Positions 43,236 to 53,635 are shown, counted from the stretch's first letter. The stretch is DNA of 64,000 bases from Bacteroidota bacterium (GCA_017860295.1 JAFNAS010000006.1:62001-126000), one strand, 5' to 3'. Notes: a model not told the origin generated them from the sequence alone. Numbers and translations are program-made.

Positions 43236-45014
43236 CTACCATCCTTTATTCTGCACCAAATTACTATATTTCAGCATCTCAGAATAGGGAATCGGTCCGT
43301 AATACATGTAATCTTGATAAGAACGACTCTCTACATCAAACGGATTCGTAATACTGGTAGTAACATCAAGACCCCGAGCTGTTTCTGTCAAAGTAGCTTT
43401 CCAACGGCGAAGATCCCAGAACCGGAAACTTTCGAAACATAATTCCAACCGGCGTTCATTCCTAATCAATGCACGCATTTTAATTGGATCTGTTTTACAC
43501 TCGTCCAAATAAGGATCAGTTGTAATACCAAGTGCTCTTTTTCGAATAGCCTTAATTACATCGTAAGCAGAATAAGAATGACTGCCGGTACCTGTTGGCC
43601 CCCAAGCCTCATTAGCGGCTTCTGCATAATTAAGATAAAACTCTGTATAGCGTAACCGAGGTATCAAATGTGTTTTTTTCGTCACCGCAGAGGCAATACA
43701 GTTTACATCCATGCGAAGACGTTTTTTCATATAGTAGCCTGTCCGCGTAGAAGAAGTAGTTACATTAATTCCATCGTTAGTACCGGATAAGCTACCGGTG
43801 TAAATCTTTGAACTCAAAACGCCTTCGGTGTTCCCGTTATAAATAATATAAGAAGTCAATCGAGGATCTCTTTTTGAATAAGGATTTGAAGCATCATAAC
43901 CGCTTTTGGTAGCATCGGAATAATTAACAGGATAGCCATTCGCCATCGGAAAAGCATCCACCAGATTCTGGGTAGGATTCATATATCCGGTTCCGTTTAG
44001 CGTAGGGGGAAAATTTGCTTTTTCTTGATCATAATTGCCTGTAGCAAGATTTTCACGCCAGATTATTTCTGTAGTATTGGCAGCATTACTCAAAGCATCA
44101 ATCTCGTTGTTTGTGTTAGCATAATAGGTAATGCCATACGGAGGCAAGCTACTCACACCTCCTTTGTAATCAATGATAGCTGCCGCATAGTCGGCTGCAT
44201 TTGCCCAAGTGGTTTTATTGGTGGCATCCTGAAACGCAGGGCTGGCTGCCAGCAAAGCAACTCTTGAACGAAACGACTTCGCAATCAAACCATTAAACAA
44301 TTGGCGTGCATATTGCCCCATTACACGGTTATAAATATCTACCGTTGACGTAATCGATTGGAATTGGGTCGGTATCTGACTAGCTTTTGTTATATCATTA
44401 TATTCCATCGGCAGCATAGATTCTGCATTATCCAAATCCTGATATATCTGGCTCAGACAGTCCTGAAAAGTTGCTCTAGGCAAATTGAAATCAGCCTGAG
44501 CATCCAAATATTTCGTTAAAATCGGAACTCCCATTAATTTTCCATCGGACGTAAACCCTGCGTGACTACGCAATAAGTAGAACATGTACATAGCACGTAA
44601 TCCATAAGCCTCCCCTTGCATTCGCACACTAAACAATTTATTAGCCTCCTTATCGCTTGTCCAAGTTACTTTGGCTACATTTTCAAGGAACATATTGATA
44701 TACTGAATGGCAGCATAAGCATTAGACCATTGATTCAGAGGTTCCGGATTGTTATTGGAAGACCAAGAACCAGTAGCCAACCGTAAATAGTTGTTAGTCT
44801 TTTGATTAGTTACAGCATCATCTGTCGCATAGTCACTATTATCATAATAAGTAGGAATAGACCTATATGCATTAATAAGGACTCCTTGTGCGTATGCCGC
44901 ATCGGTGTACATTTGGTCTATCGTCTTAAGGTTTTCTTGCGCCGGATTAAAAAGATCATCACAACTTGAAAGCAACAAGACACTTGTCAAGATTAATAAT
45001 ATATTTTTTTTCAT
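43236..45014 (-). CDS. SusD/RagB outer-membrane glycan-binding lipoprotein, second pair (XusD-like)
   Basis: 592 residues from the ATG at 45014, which gives a short lipoprotein signal (LLLSSC, Cys18); an ATG 12 bp upstream is less likely. The SusD fold is recognisable by the N-terminal TPR-like part (YAAIQYINMFLENVAKVTW, MQGEAYGLRAMYMFYLLRSHAG) and the C-terminal RagB block (RYTEFYLNYAEAANEAWG, RNERRLELCFESFRFWDLRRWK). It pairs with the SusC protein encoded 24 bp upstream and acts as its lid, binding xylo-oligosaccharides at the cell surface. Confidence 0.93.
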   Translation of the reverse strand: MKKNILLILTSVLLLSSCDDLFNPAQENLKTIDQMYTDAAYAQGVLINAYRSIPTYYDNSDYATDDAVTNQKTNNYLRLATGSWSSNNNPEPLNQWSNAYAAIQYINMFLENVAKVTWTSDKEANKLFSVRMQGEAYGLRAMYMFYLLRSHAGFTSDGKLMGVPILTKYLDAQADFNLPRATFQDCLSQIYQDLDNAESMLPMEYNDITKASQIPTQFQSITSTVDIYNRVMGQYARQLFNGLIAKSFRSRVALLAASPAFQDATNKTTWANAADYAAAIIDYKGGVSSLPPYGITYYANTNNEIDALSNAANTTEIIWRENLATGNYDQEKANFPPTLNGTGYMNPTQNLVDAFPMANGYPVNYSDATKSGYDASNPYSKRDPRLTSYIIYNGNTEGVLSSKIYTGSLSGTNDGINVTTSSTRTGYYMKKRLRMDVNCIASAVTKKTHLIPRLRYTEFYLNYAEAANEAWGPTGTGSHSYSAYDVIKAIRKRALGITTDPYLDECKTDPIKMRALIRNERRLELCFESFRFWDLRRWKATLTETARGLDVTTSITNPFDVESRSYQDYMYYGPIPYSEMLKYSNLVQNKGW

Positions 45015-45037
45015 ATTCCAATACATTTAATTATTCA

Positions 45038-47851
45038 TTAGAAAGAAGCCTTCAGACCTACATTAAAGAAACGACACTGAGGAGCACTTCCTATATTAGT
45101 TTCCATCAACTTACGTTCTTTTGCTATGGTAAGCAAACTTTCACCATTGACGTATACGCTCATATCACGAACGAATAAGTTTGTAAAGAGTCTTTTCGGA
45201 AAGTCATATGTAAGCTGTACCCGCGACAGATCAAAACGATCGGTTTTATACCTCCAGAATGTAGAATTCATAAAATTGTTGGTAGTACTGGTAGTCGTCA
45301 AACGAGGATAAGTAGCGGTATTTTTTGTTGCTTCTGTCCAGCGTCCCCAAACCACATTGGAGTATTTTCCGTCTCCATAAACCCAATAGTAGGAATTGTT
45401 CTTGAACCCAACGGCACCGGTATTACCCGTACCCATAGCAAAAAGAGTAAAATTCTTCCATTTCAAAGTAAGATTTATGCCGAAAGTAAATGGAGCTGCA
45501 CCCGAAGCACTATGGCCTAAATTTACCTGATCTTTAGAATCGACCACATTATCACCATTTACATCCTTGTATTTCAGATCTCCAGGCTTCACTGTACCAA
45601 ATTGTTGTGTAGCATGATTCTTTATATCGTTTTGATCTTGAAAAAAGCCTTCACAGATATATCCCCAAGAAGCATCCAACGGTTTACCCGCACGATTTTG
45701 ATAGGCATCATTATAAACCTCATCTCTTCGTACGGCTTTAGAAGAATAAAACATACCCGAAAGTCCAAGCGTACAATCAACTTGTCCTATTTTTTTGTTC
45801 AGATTCACCGTAAAATCAACCCCCGTACGTCTATCATTATTATAGTTCATATAAGGAAGAAAATCACTGAAATAAGATGGATAAATTGTAGCAGATCCTT
45901 GAGTTAACAAACCATTTGTGTTTTGATAAAAATAGTTTGCATCCAATGTTATCAATTTATTCAACAATGAAGCTTCTAACCCAGCCCGATATTCTTTTCT
46001 CTTAATATATGTCAGATTAGGATTGCCTCCTTGTTTAGAAGTAGTTGTCCATCCTCCGGCAGTACCGTCATGCCATTGATACCAACCTCCTTTATATGCA
46101 TAATAACCTTGATACATATAATAGTTTGAAATATCGATATCCTGATTCAAATTTGCATAAGAAGCCGTCAGTTTCAAATTATCGACAAAAGAGATATTGT
46201 CTTTAAAGAAATTTTCATTACTGAGACGCCAGCCCAAAGTGACCGATGGAGAAAACGCGTCCCGATTTCCTGAGGGTAATTTGGCTGAATGTACTTCCGC
46301 TCCTGAAAGATCAAGGTAATATTTATGCTGATAATTATATGTAGCCTGCAAACCGAGATTAACATTGCTGGTACGATGATAAATACTACTGGAACTATTC
46401 GGATCCCTAGAGGTTTGGGTCTGATAACCCCAACCTACCAAAACAGCAGAAACATTATGATCTTGAGCAAAGGTTCGGTTATAATTAAACTGAGAACTGA
46501 AAGACATAGTCTGGGTAAAAGCCGAAGTTCCTACTATTTCACTGGTAGAATGGGTATCACTACCGTACGACGCCAGAGCAGTAATAACGTCTTGCCCATT
46601 TACAGTCGACCAAGTCGGTTGGTAAGTAGTATAACCCACCTTCCAATATTCGGCATAAGAATCCGTATAATCGACACTAAAAACAGTTTTAAATGATAAC
46701 CCTTTCAATACCATTCCCAGATCGGCACCAACCTTCACATCAAACATAAACGAACGGTTCTTATTTTTACTGTAACCGGACACGAGCATATCTGCCAAAA
46801 CGTTTGTTTGATAAGAAGATGCACCTCCAAGAAGATATTTACCGTCTATCACATTATTACTATTAGCAGCAATCGTTTGAAGCGAACTATTGGTTGCATC
46901 AAGCATGCTGATAGGAATTAACGGAGAAAACGAATTAGGTCGTAGCGTAGCTGTATTAGCCCAGAAATCACCTCTACCTGTGTAACTATTAAATATAGTA
47001 ACATTTGCATCGGTTGAAGCCGTAAGCCATTTTGATAAATTCATGTCTACATTTGATCGTATATAAAACTTGTAGTCATTGTTATTCCTCTGCTTTCCAT
47101 ACTTTAACAAGCTATTGTTATAAGACATTCCGAAATTTGCATAATAACGCACATTCTGATTGCCACCGGAAACCTCACCGGTTGCATCGGTTTTGTTATA
47201 TGCTTTTGTCAAATAATCAGAACTCAGCAGATTGATATTCGGATAACGATATGCATTAGTACCAACGGCCGTATTATTAATAACATCCTGACTATACTTT
47301 TGGGTAATACCATCATTGGTACATGCCTCATTATAAAGAGTCATATAATCACTTGAATTCAAATACTTCGGATAACGCTTAGGCACATAAAAACCTGAAT
47401 TCGCACGAATATCAATACGTAACGGTTGTGCTTTCCCTCGCTTGGTTGTAATCAGAATGACCCCTTTTGCAGCTCTACTTCCGTAAAGCACAACCGCACT
47501 AGCTCCTTTTAACACCGTAACGGATTCTATTTCCGAAGAACGGATAAGCGATGCATCGCGGGGAATCCCATCAACCATAACCAATGCAGTTTGTCCCCAA
47601 ACATTTCCATTATATCCTCCCACCAAACTTGGAAGTTCATTGAGACTATAGGTAGAATATGCCTTTCTCATCAAATCAGTCATATTGACTGTCGACACAG
47701 CGCCTAACAAGTCATTCTTGGCCACCGTCCCAAAAGCCACATTTATAAGGCTATCTTTCCCCTCCTGCGCTTTAATGCCCACTGCATTCAGGCAAAACAT
47801 AACAAAAAGAAAATAGCCGATATTTATTTTCATTTTCATTTTCATTTTCAT
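45038..47851 (-). CDS. SusC/RagA TonB-dependent transporter, short form (XusC-like)
   Basis: 937 residues. After the signal peptide (about 1-28, IKAQ) the protein goes directly into the plug region (AFGTVAKNDLLGAVSTV, VDGIPRDASLIRSSEIESVT, KGASAVVLYGSRAAKGVILI). It has no N-terminal carboxypeptidase-regulatory-like domain, unlike the other SusC here, and is about 120 residues shorter. The 22-stranded barrel follows and ends in the aromatic C-terminus VGLKASF. It imports oligosaccharides with its SusD partner. The start lies in a four-fold ATGAAA repeat, so any of four in-frame ATGs could be used. Confidence 0.92.
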   Translation of the reverse strand: MKMKMKMKINIGYFLFVMFCLNAVGIKAQEGKDSLINVAFGTVAKNDLLGAVSTVNMTDLMRKAYSTYSLNELPSLVGGYNGNVWGQTALVMVDGIPRDASLIRSSEIESVTVLKGASAVVLYGSRAAKGVILITTKRGKAQPLRIDIRANSGFYVPKRYPKYLNSSDYMTLYNEACTNDGITQKYSQDVINNTAVGTNAYRYPNINLLSSDYLTKAYNKTDATGEVSGGNQNVRYYANFGMSYNNSLLKYGKQRNNNDYKFYIRSNVDMNLSKWLTASTDANVTIFNSYTGRGDFWANTATLRPNSFSPLIPISMLDATNSSLQTIAANSNNVIDGKYLLGGASSYQTNVLADMLVSGYSKNKNRSFMFDVKVGADLGMVLKGLSFKTVFSVDYTDSYAEYWKVGYTTYQPTWSTVNGQDVITALASYGSDTHSTSEIVGTSAFTQTMSFSSQFNYNRTFAQDHNVSAVLVGWGYQTQTSRDPNSSSSIYHRTSNVNLGLQATYNYQHKYYLDLSGAEVHSAKLPSGNRDAFSPSVTLGWRLSNENFFKDNISFVDNLKLTASYANLNQDIDISNYYMYQGYYAYKGGWYQWHDGTAGGWTTTSKQGGNPNLTYIKRKEYRAGLEASLLNKLITLDANYFYQNTNGLLTQGSATIYPSYFSDFLPYMNYNNDRRTGVDFTVNLNKKIGQVDCTLGLSGMFYSSKAVRRDEVYNDAYQNRAGKPLDASWGYICEGFFQDQNDIKNHATQQFGTVKPGDLKYKDVNGDNVVDSKDQVNLGHSASGAAPFTFGINLTLKWKNFTLFAMGTGNTGAVGFKNNSYYWVYGDGKYSNVVWGRWTEATKNTATYPRLTTTSTTNNFMNSTFWRYKTDRFDLSRVQLTYDFPKRLFTNLFVRDMSVYVNGESLLTIAKERKLMETNIGSAPQCRFFNVGLKASF
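47828..47851. repeat. Hexanucleotide repeat at the susC start
   Basis: CATTTT is repeated four times on the plus strand (ATG codons at 47851, 47845, 47839 and 47833 on the minus strand), giving the protein start MKMKMKMK. Slippage would change the number of start codons without shifting the frame. Confidence 0.85.
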
Positions 47852-47923
47852 GATAATTTTGATTTTTACTAACTACAGACAAAGTGTGCTCCTTCTAACG
47901 ATGTACGATAATTTATGCATTAA

Positions 47924-49843
47924 TTACCATCCCGGGTTCTGATAAAATCCAGAATACATGCTTACATCGGAAATAGGGAATGGCAACCAATAGTGAGGCG
48001 TTCCAAAATTTCTTTCAAGCAAAACAGTTTCCGTAAAATTCAATACGTGTCCGTTTTGCGGATTTGCATATAAATCACTAATTGGCACATCATTAGCTCG
48101 ATCGAATTTAACTGCTTTTTTATATGTATACGGTTTTTCTGTTAAAAGTAGCCAGCGACGCAAATCAGTAAACCGATGACCTTCGAATGCCAGTTCGACA
48201 GCACGCTCCCGACGCAATTCACTCAAAAAATTATCGTCTGTTGTTGCACCAATAAACTTGCTTGCCACATGACCTACTCCAGCTCTATCTCGAATTTTAT
48301 TGATTGCATCTACAGCCGAAAGGCTATAATCAGCTGCTTTGCTATTTGGAGTACCATAGCCCACGGCTGTTGCTTCCGCATACATCAGATACACATCTGA
48401 CAAACGCATCAGACTTAATACGACTGCCATGTTATCTTGATAACCATCCCAAATATTAAGATATTGTGACGTAAATTTATTCTCCATATACCCTGTTCGT
48501 GCCGCTTTATTGACATTAGATGTAACCCTATACCAACCGCTGTTATCAAGCATTGCATATTGTATGCTGTGACCATTATCAGATTTTGCACTTTTAATAC
48601 ATTTCACACCATCATATATTATGTCGTTATAGAAACGAGGATCTCTATTCTTCCATGGATACTCGGGATCATAACCCGAAACGGCATCTTTTTTTGTCGG
48701 ATCTGTAATAGGAAGCCCATTTGCCATTCCATAATAATCAACATAATTAGCTGTAGGATAAACCTTTATCCCAGTATTAAGAAGGCATGGCGGACGGTAA
48801 TCATTTACCTGATTCCATCTCCAACGCCCACTTGTAGCGTTCTGCAGATTTTCCATCATCATGGCTTCTCTATACTTGTGATTATTTACAGTGGCAAATC
48901 CAGGAAGTGTCGAACCTGCATTATATTTATAAAATATATCTGAATAGTTAGAGAAAGGCACCAATTCATAGCGTCCCGTTGATTCGCACAATTGTAACGC
49001 TTGAGCAAAAGCATCTGCCGCTTTTTTACAATAATCTGTATTATATGTCTTATTACCTGTCGATTCATAATTCATCAATGGACTGCCTGCCCAAAGAAGA
49101 TCCTTCCCCAAATAAGATAATGCTAAGATTTTATTAATACGGATATTATTGTTACCCAAGCTTTTTCCGGTCTCCGTCTGATCCCAGTCTGCAGGCAACA
49201 GATCGGCCGCTTTCTGAAAGTCTGCGGCGGCTTTATCAGCTGTAGGCTGATATTTCAGTCTCGGAAGGTTAAACGGCTGATCTGAAGGCAAAACATAATC
49301 AACATAAGGCAGACCGCCCCAAAATTGCATTAACATAAAGTGATAAAATCCTCTAAAAAAATACAGCTGTCCGGCAATCAAATTTTTCTGTTCATCAGTT
49401 GCATCGGTCAATTTATCCAAATTGGCGAGGCCCAAATTGGCTTTACGAATTGCCTGCCAACACAACCCATATAAATGGCCTTTGTCTCCATTTGATGTAC
49501 TGTAAGTAACACCACCAGGGCTTAACCAAGTATATAACACCGAATTCCAACCCCAATAATTACCTTGGTCTATATGGTAAGCCAAAAGTCGAGTTTCTCC
49601 GATTTCCCAAATTTCATCTTCACCCCAATTCCAGGTATTATGAGAATTTGAAGCCGTTATTATAGGAAGTGCAGAATACAACTCTTCTGTAAATCCCTGA
49701 AAATTGGTAAAATTCTTATACGCATCCGTCGAACTGATAGAGCTCAAGGGGGATTTGTCCAAATAATCCTTACAAGATCCAAATCCTAAAGCAATCAGCA
49801 CAAAAGCTGTGGATATCAATATCTTGCTAAAATACTTTTTCAT
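47924..49843 (-). CDS. SusD/RagB outer-membrane glycan-binding lipoprotein, first pair (XusB-like)
   Basis: 639 residues with a lipobox (GFGSC, Cys24) followed by KDYLDKSP, a typical SusD start. The SusD fold is seen in GLCWQAIRKANLGLANLDK, LYFFRGFYHFMLMQFWGGLPYVD and the C-terminal LRRERAVELAFEGHRFTDLRRW. It is larger than many SusD proteins and probably has extra loops for ligand binding. It is encoded 13 bp after its SusC partner and 72 bp before the second pair. It captures xylan fragments at the cell surface. Confidence 0.94.
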   Translation of the reverse strand: MKKYFSKILISTAFVLIALGFGSCKDYLDKSPLSSISSTDAYKNFTNFQGFTEELYSALPIITASNSHNTWNWGEDEIWEIGETRLLAYHIDQGNYWGWNSVLYTWLSPGGVTYSTSNGDKGHLYGLCWQAIRKANLGLANLDKLTDATDEQKNLIAGQLYFFRGFYHFMLMQFWGGLPYVDYVLPSDQPFNLPRLKYQPTADKAAADFQKAADLLPADWDQTETGKSLGNNNIRINKILALSYLGKDLLWAGSPLMNYESTGNKTYNTDYCKKAADAFAQALQLCESTGRYELVPFSNYSDIFYKYNAGSTLPGFATVNNHKYREAMMMENLQNATSGRWRWNQVNDYRPPCLLNTGIKVYPTANYVDYYGMANGLPITDPTKKDAVSGYDPEYPWKNRDPRFYNDIIYDGVKCIKSAKSDNGHSIQYAMLDNSGWYRVTSNVNKAARTGYMENKFTSQYLNIWDGYQDNMAVVLSLMRLSDVYLMYAEATAVGYGTPNSKAADYSLSAVDAINKIRDRAGVGHVASKFIGATTDDNFLSELRRERAVELAFEGHRFTDLRRWLLLTEKPYTYKKAVKFDRANDVPISDLYANPQNGHVLNFTETVLLERNFGTPHYWLPFPISDVSMYSGFYQNPGW

Positions 49844-49856
49844 ATTTTCAATTGTT

Positions 49857-52800
49857 TTATAAGGTTATATCAAGACCAAGATTAAAACGTCTTACAGTAG
49901 GATATGCTCCAGATTGAGAGTTCCCATAGGTTTGAAAATTAGACTCTCTATCATCTGGCATTTTCGACCATAACCATAAATTATCTCCATTCAAATAAAA
50001 TTTACAAGCATTTACGCCCAGACTTTTCACCCATTTGCCGGTGAAGGTATAAGCAATCTCTGCATTTTTCAGACGTATATACGAACCGTCATACAGGTAA
50101 CGAGTACCCTTAGCATCATCACCCAAAGTTGTACTCCAACGAGCCAAGGGGAGGGTTCCGCTTCCATTTTTTGACCAATATGTCCCTTCTACGTAAGCGA
50201 CATCAGAACTTGCCTGAAATGTGGGGAAGTAAACTTCTCGAGTTACATTGTTCACCCCATAAAACTGAAGAAAACAACTGAGCCCTTTCCATTCAAAACC
50301 TAGCGAAAGATTATATGTGTTCTGTGGAATGCTCGAGTATTGGTAAGGAGCTTTATCATTGGAATCAATAGTCCCATCACCGTTAAAATCGATAATATTA
50401 TAATCCCCGGCAAGCTTGACTGAGTTTCCTGTAGTCCTTGCTGTACTACCATACACATCATCCCAAGTTGCCAGATTTCCATAACTAAGATATGCTGTAG
50501 TCTGTCCAATGGAATATCCGGCTTTTTTGAGGTATGAAGCCAACAACGTTGCATCATCTGCATATATAATTTTGTTTACGCCATGCGTCATACTACCTTG
50601 TCCCCACAAGTATAAACCATTAGAAAATCTGTGGCTCAATTTCAGAGACAATTCAAAACCATGGCTCTTTACTTCTCCCATATTGGATACCGGAGCTGTC
50701 GCACCGAAATAAGAAGGAACTGCACGCCCAATACCATAACTATTAGCAACACCGGAAATAAGAATATTCGTACGATCATCATTAAAAATATCTAGAGAAC
50801 CCGATACAAGTCCACCTAAAAAAGCGTAATCAACTCCAAAATTTCGCTTTTCTGTCGTTTCCCAGGTTACATTTTCATTTCCAAGAGCGCTAACACGATA
50901 GTTGACAGCAGAAGAATTTGTTAGCGTCTCACCTACCGACGTAGTGCCACCATAAGACCATTGATCTTGATAAAGCCATCGAGACGAACCCGTTACATTA
51001 TCATCTCCGACCTTTCCCCAAGAAGCCCGCAATTTAAGCATATCAATAAATTTTAGCTTATTCATGAACTTTTCTTCAGTCATCATCCATCCCCCAGAAA
51101 AAGAAGGAAAGAATGCAAACCGATTTGCCGAACTGAATTTTTCTGAACCATTGTAAGCTCCATTGATTTCGACAAAATATTTTGATGCGTAGTCATAGGT
51201 GGTACGGAAAACCCAGTCCTCCCGATAATGGTGAAACTCACTACCGGTAGCCGTTTCATCGCGACTAAACATACCCATCGCACCCACATTATGTCGTCCG
51301 AACTTGCGAGCATAGTTTAATTGGAGGGAATAATACTGTTTCCGGTAAGTGGCTGTTGTATCAACAGATCCTGATGTATTAGCCCAACGAACACCATCGC
51401 TGTAATCCAACCTCGTACCAGTATTTATCGGTTGTTCATAGGACACAGCTCCACTAGCAGGGTTAACCCATTTGCGCTGAGCATTATTATACCGATCATC
51501 AATACCGCGCCCCGTCTCTTTGAATGTATTATCCAGAGTTAAGTCTGCTTTAATCTCCAAACCTTTTGTAATCATTGATAGATCTTGTTTAAGGACAAAA
51601 TCGGTATTGATTTGAGTAGTCGTTCTTTTTTCTATTCCTGAGGTAGCTAATATTTGAACAGAATTCGGCACATCCGCAATTCTCGGTGCATAGTAACCCC
51701 AGGTACCATCAGAATAAATAGGTCGCATAGCGTCCGGTGCAGTAAGATAGGCTGAACTCCAATAACTAGCGTCTGTATCAGAAGCACCATACGGCAATTG
51801 ACGCACTCCTGATGATCCGAAAAGATTAGTTGAAAAATGAGTTGTTTTTGTCAATTCAAAATCCAGATTACTTCGCACATTGGTACGGTTATAACCATAA
51901 CCCGAATTATATCCTCTGTTACTCTGAATGGTTTTAAATAAGTCTCCTTCGTGTATAAAATCAACCGAATTAAAATATTTGACATTTTTCGTACCTCCGG
52001 ATACATTTACACTTGTATTGTAAGACATAGTGTGATGCTTGAAAAGTTCATTTTCCCAGTCCACATTCGGATATTGATCCCACTCTGCAGCATTTGCCGG
52101 ATTACGATATTTCTCTATAATTTGTTTCGGGGTAAAAAAGGACCATCCTCCGGAAGCAAGAGGCAATTCTCTTTCCACTACATTGTTCTTTAATAGTAAA
52201 GCATCATACGAATCATATTTTTCAGGCAACTTTGAAGCGACCTTCATCGTCATACTCGATCGAATCTGAATATTTGCTTTTCCTTCCTTTCCGCGTTTAG
52301 TCGTAATCAAAATAACACCATTTGCACCTCTCACTCCATATACAGCCGTAGCAGAAGCATCTTTCAACACAGATACACTTTCTACAGAAGCAATATCTAT
52401 TGTACTCATCGAACGTTCAATACCATCTACCAAAACTAACGGATCACTGTTATTCCACGAAGTTTGAGTACGAATAATTATCTTCGGATCTTCAGCTCCG
52501 GGCATCCCTGTAGAAGAACTAACCACAACACCAGGTAAATTTCCTGCCAATGCCATTCCAAGATTGGAAACTCCCCCCGTACGTTCTAGCTCTTTGGCTG
52601 TAGCTGTGGTAATAGAGCCAACCACAGATTCTTTCTTCTGTTTTCCATAACCGACTACAACGACATCATTCAAATTGACTGCGTTATTGGCCATTTCGAT
52701 AGTGATAAAACTCTTTCCCTCAATATTGATCTCTTTTGTTGTGTAACTTACATAGGAAATAACAAGCGTTTTTTGGTTTGTCGGTACACTCAACGTAAAT

Positions 52801-53036
52801 CTACCATCAATATCAGAAACCGTACCTACCGATCGATTTCCTTTTACAGTTATAGTAGCACCAATCATGGGTTCTTTCTTTTCATCTAGCACCAACCCTT
52901 TAATTACAATTCTATTTTGGGCAACAAGTGTAGAACTTAAGAAAAGCATAGAACAAATTAAGAACCTTCCTAAAGCCAACTTTTCAGTATGCCCCTTTAG
53001 GAAAATCAATTGATATAATCTTATGAATTGTTTCAT
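49857..53036 (-). CDS. SusC/RagA TonB-dependent transporter, full-length form (XusA-like)
   Basis: 1059 residues. The signal peptide is long (about 1-40, STLVAQ). Residues about 43-125 form the carboxypeptidase-D regulatory-like domain (IKGLVLDEKKEPMIGATITV, GTVSDIDGRFTLSVPTN). The plug follows (VVVGYGKQKKESVVGSITT, VDGIERSMSTIDIASVESVS, KDASATAVYGVRGANGVILI) and then the barrel, ending FNLGLDITL. It is the first gene of the SusC/D operon and its start is preceded by a 690-bp regulatory gap after the HTCS gene. It imports xylo-oligosaccharides through the outer membrane with energy from TonB. Confidence 0.95.
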   Translation of the reverse strand: MKQFIRLYQLIFLKGHTEKLALGRFLICSMLFLSSTLVAQNRIVIKGLVLDEKKEPMIGATITVKGNRSVGTVSDIDGRFTLSVPTNQKTLVISYVSYTTKEINIEGKSFITIEMANNAVNLNDVVVVGYGKQKKESVVGSITTATAKELERTGGVSNLGMALAGNLPGVVVSSSTGMPGAEDPKIIIRTQTSWNNSDPLVLVDGIERSMSTIDIASVESVSVLKDASATAVYGVRGANGVILITTKRGKEGKANIQIRSSMTMKVASKLPEKYDSYDALLLKNNVVERELPLASGGWSFFTPKQIIEKYRNPANAAEWDQYPNVDWENELFKHHTMSYNTSVNVSGGTKNVKYFNSVDFIHEGDLFKTIQSNRGYNSGYGYNRTNVRSNLDFELTKTTHFSTNLFGSSGVRQLPYGASDTDASYWSSAYLTAPDAMRPIYSDGTWGYYAPRIADVPNSVQILATSGIEKRTTTQINTDFVLKQDLSMITKGLEIKADLTLDNTFKETGRGIDDRYNNAQRKWVNPASGAVSYEQPINTGTRLDYSDGVRWANTSGSVDTTATYRKQYYSLQLNYARKFGRHNVGAMGMFSRDETATGSEFHHYREDWVFRTTYDYASKYFVEINGAYNGSEKFSSANRFAFFPSFSGGWMMTEEKFMNKLKFIDMLKLRASWGKVGDDNVTGSSRWLYQDQWSYGGTTSVGETLTNSSAVNYRVSALGNENVTWETTEKRNFGVDYAFLGGLVSGSLDIFNDDRTNILISGVANSYGIGRAVPSYFGATAPVSNMGEVKSHGFELSLKLSHRFSNGLYLWGQGSMTHGVNKIIYADDATLLASYLKKAGYSIGQTTAYLSYGNLATWDDVYGSTARTTGNSVKLAGDYNIIDFNGDGTIDSNDKAPYQYSSIPQNTYNLSLGFEWKGLSCFLQFYGVNNVTREVYFPTFQASSDVAYVEGTYWSKNGSGTLPLARWSTTLGDDAKGTRYLYDGSYIRLKNAEIAYTFTGKWVKSLGVNACKFYLNGDNLWLWSKMPDDRESNFQTYGNSQSGAYPTVRRFNLGLDITL

Positions 53037-53453
53037 TGCTATTATTTATTAATCTGATTTATTTTTTTATTTCATTTATCTTATTCAATAAATGCAGGTT
53101 TTCTAGATCAAAATCATATGACCCAGAATTCAAATTCGAACACGTTTAATTTAACTGTCATTTTGTATTGTAATCATGATTTTTTTATTTCTTAAGGTTA
53201 TCAAGTTAAGACATCAACAGATGAATGTACCAGACAAGTAGCATCAATATGTACTTTGTTGGCAAATCTGGCATAAATCAATTACTAATTACATCTAATC
53301 CGACATCGGATTCAGGGCAGGCTTCACACTTGCGTCAACAATCATATACATTCAGTTCTTTGGAATTGAAGTTTGGCTGATTTCATTTAGGGGCAATATA
53401 TCAATCTAGCCTTTCCAAATGATCGACACTAAGACTTTGGGAAATCGAGAAGA

Positions 53454-53470
53454 TTATCAGATTCTGATAA
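53454..53470. promoter_or_regulatory. Perfect 17-bp inverted repeat, possible operator
   Basis: TTATCAGA and TCTGATAA flank a single T. It lies about 420 bp upstream of the susC start and 165 bp downstream of the HTCS terminator. It may be a regulator site; AraC-type outputs more often use direct repeats, so the link to the HTCS is uncertain. Confidence 0.3.
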
Positions 53471-53635
53471 ATAAACGGAGTTTAAAATATGTTCCATGGC
53501 ATTTCTAATTATTAATTAATTTAAGGTGTTTACAAATGCAAAGATGCTACATTGTTTTGTTTTTCATTTCTAATTTTAGATATTTGAGTTCTAAATTTGG
53601 ATAAAATCATCTCAAAACAAGGCTAAAATCAATAA

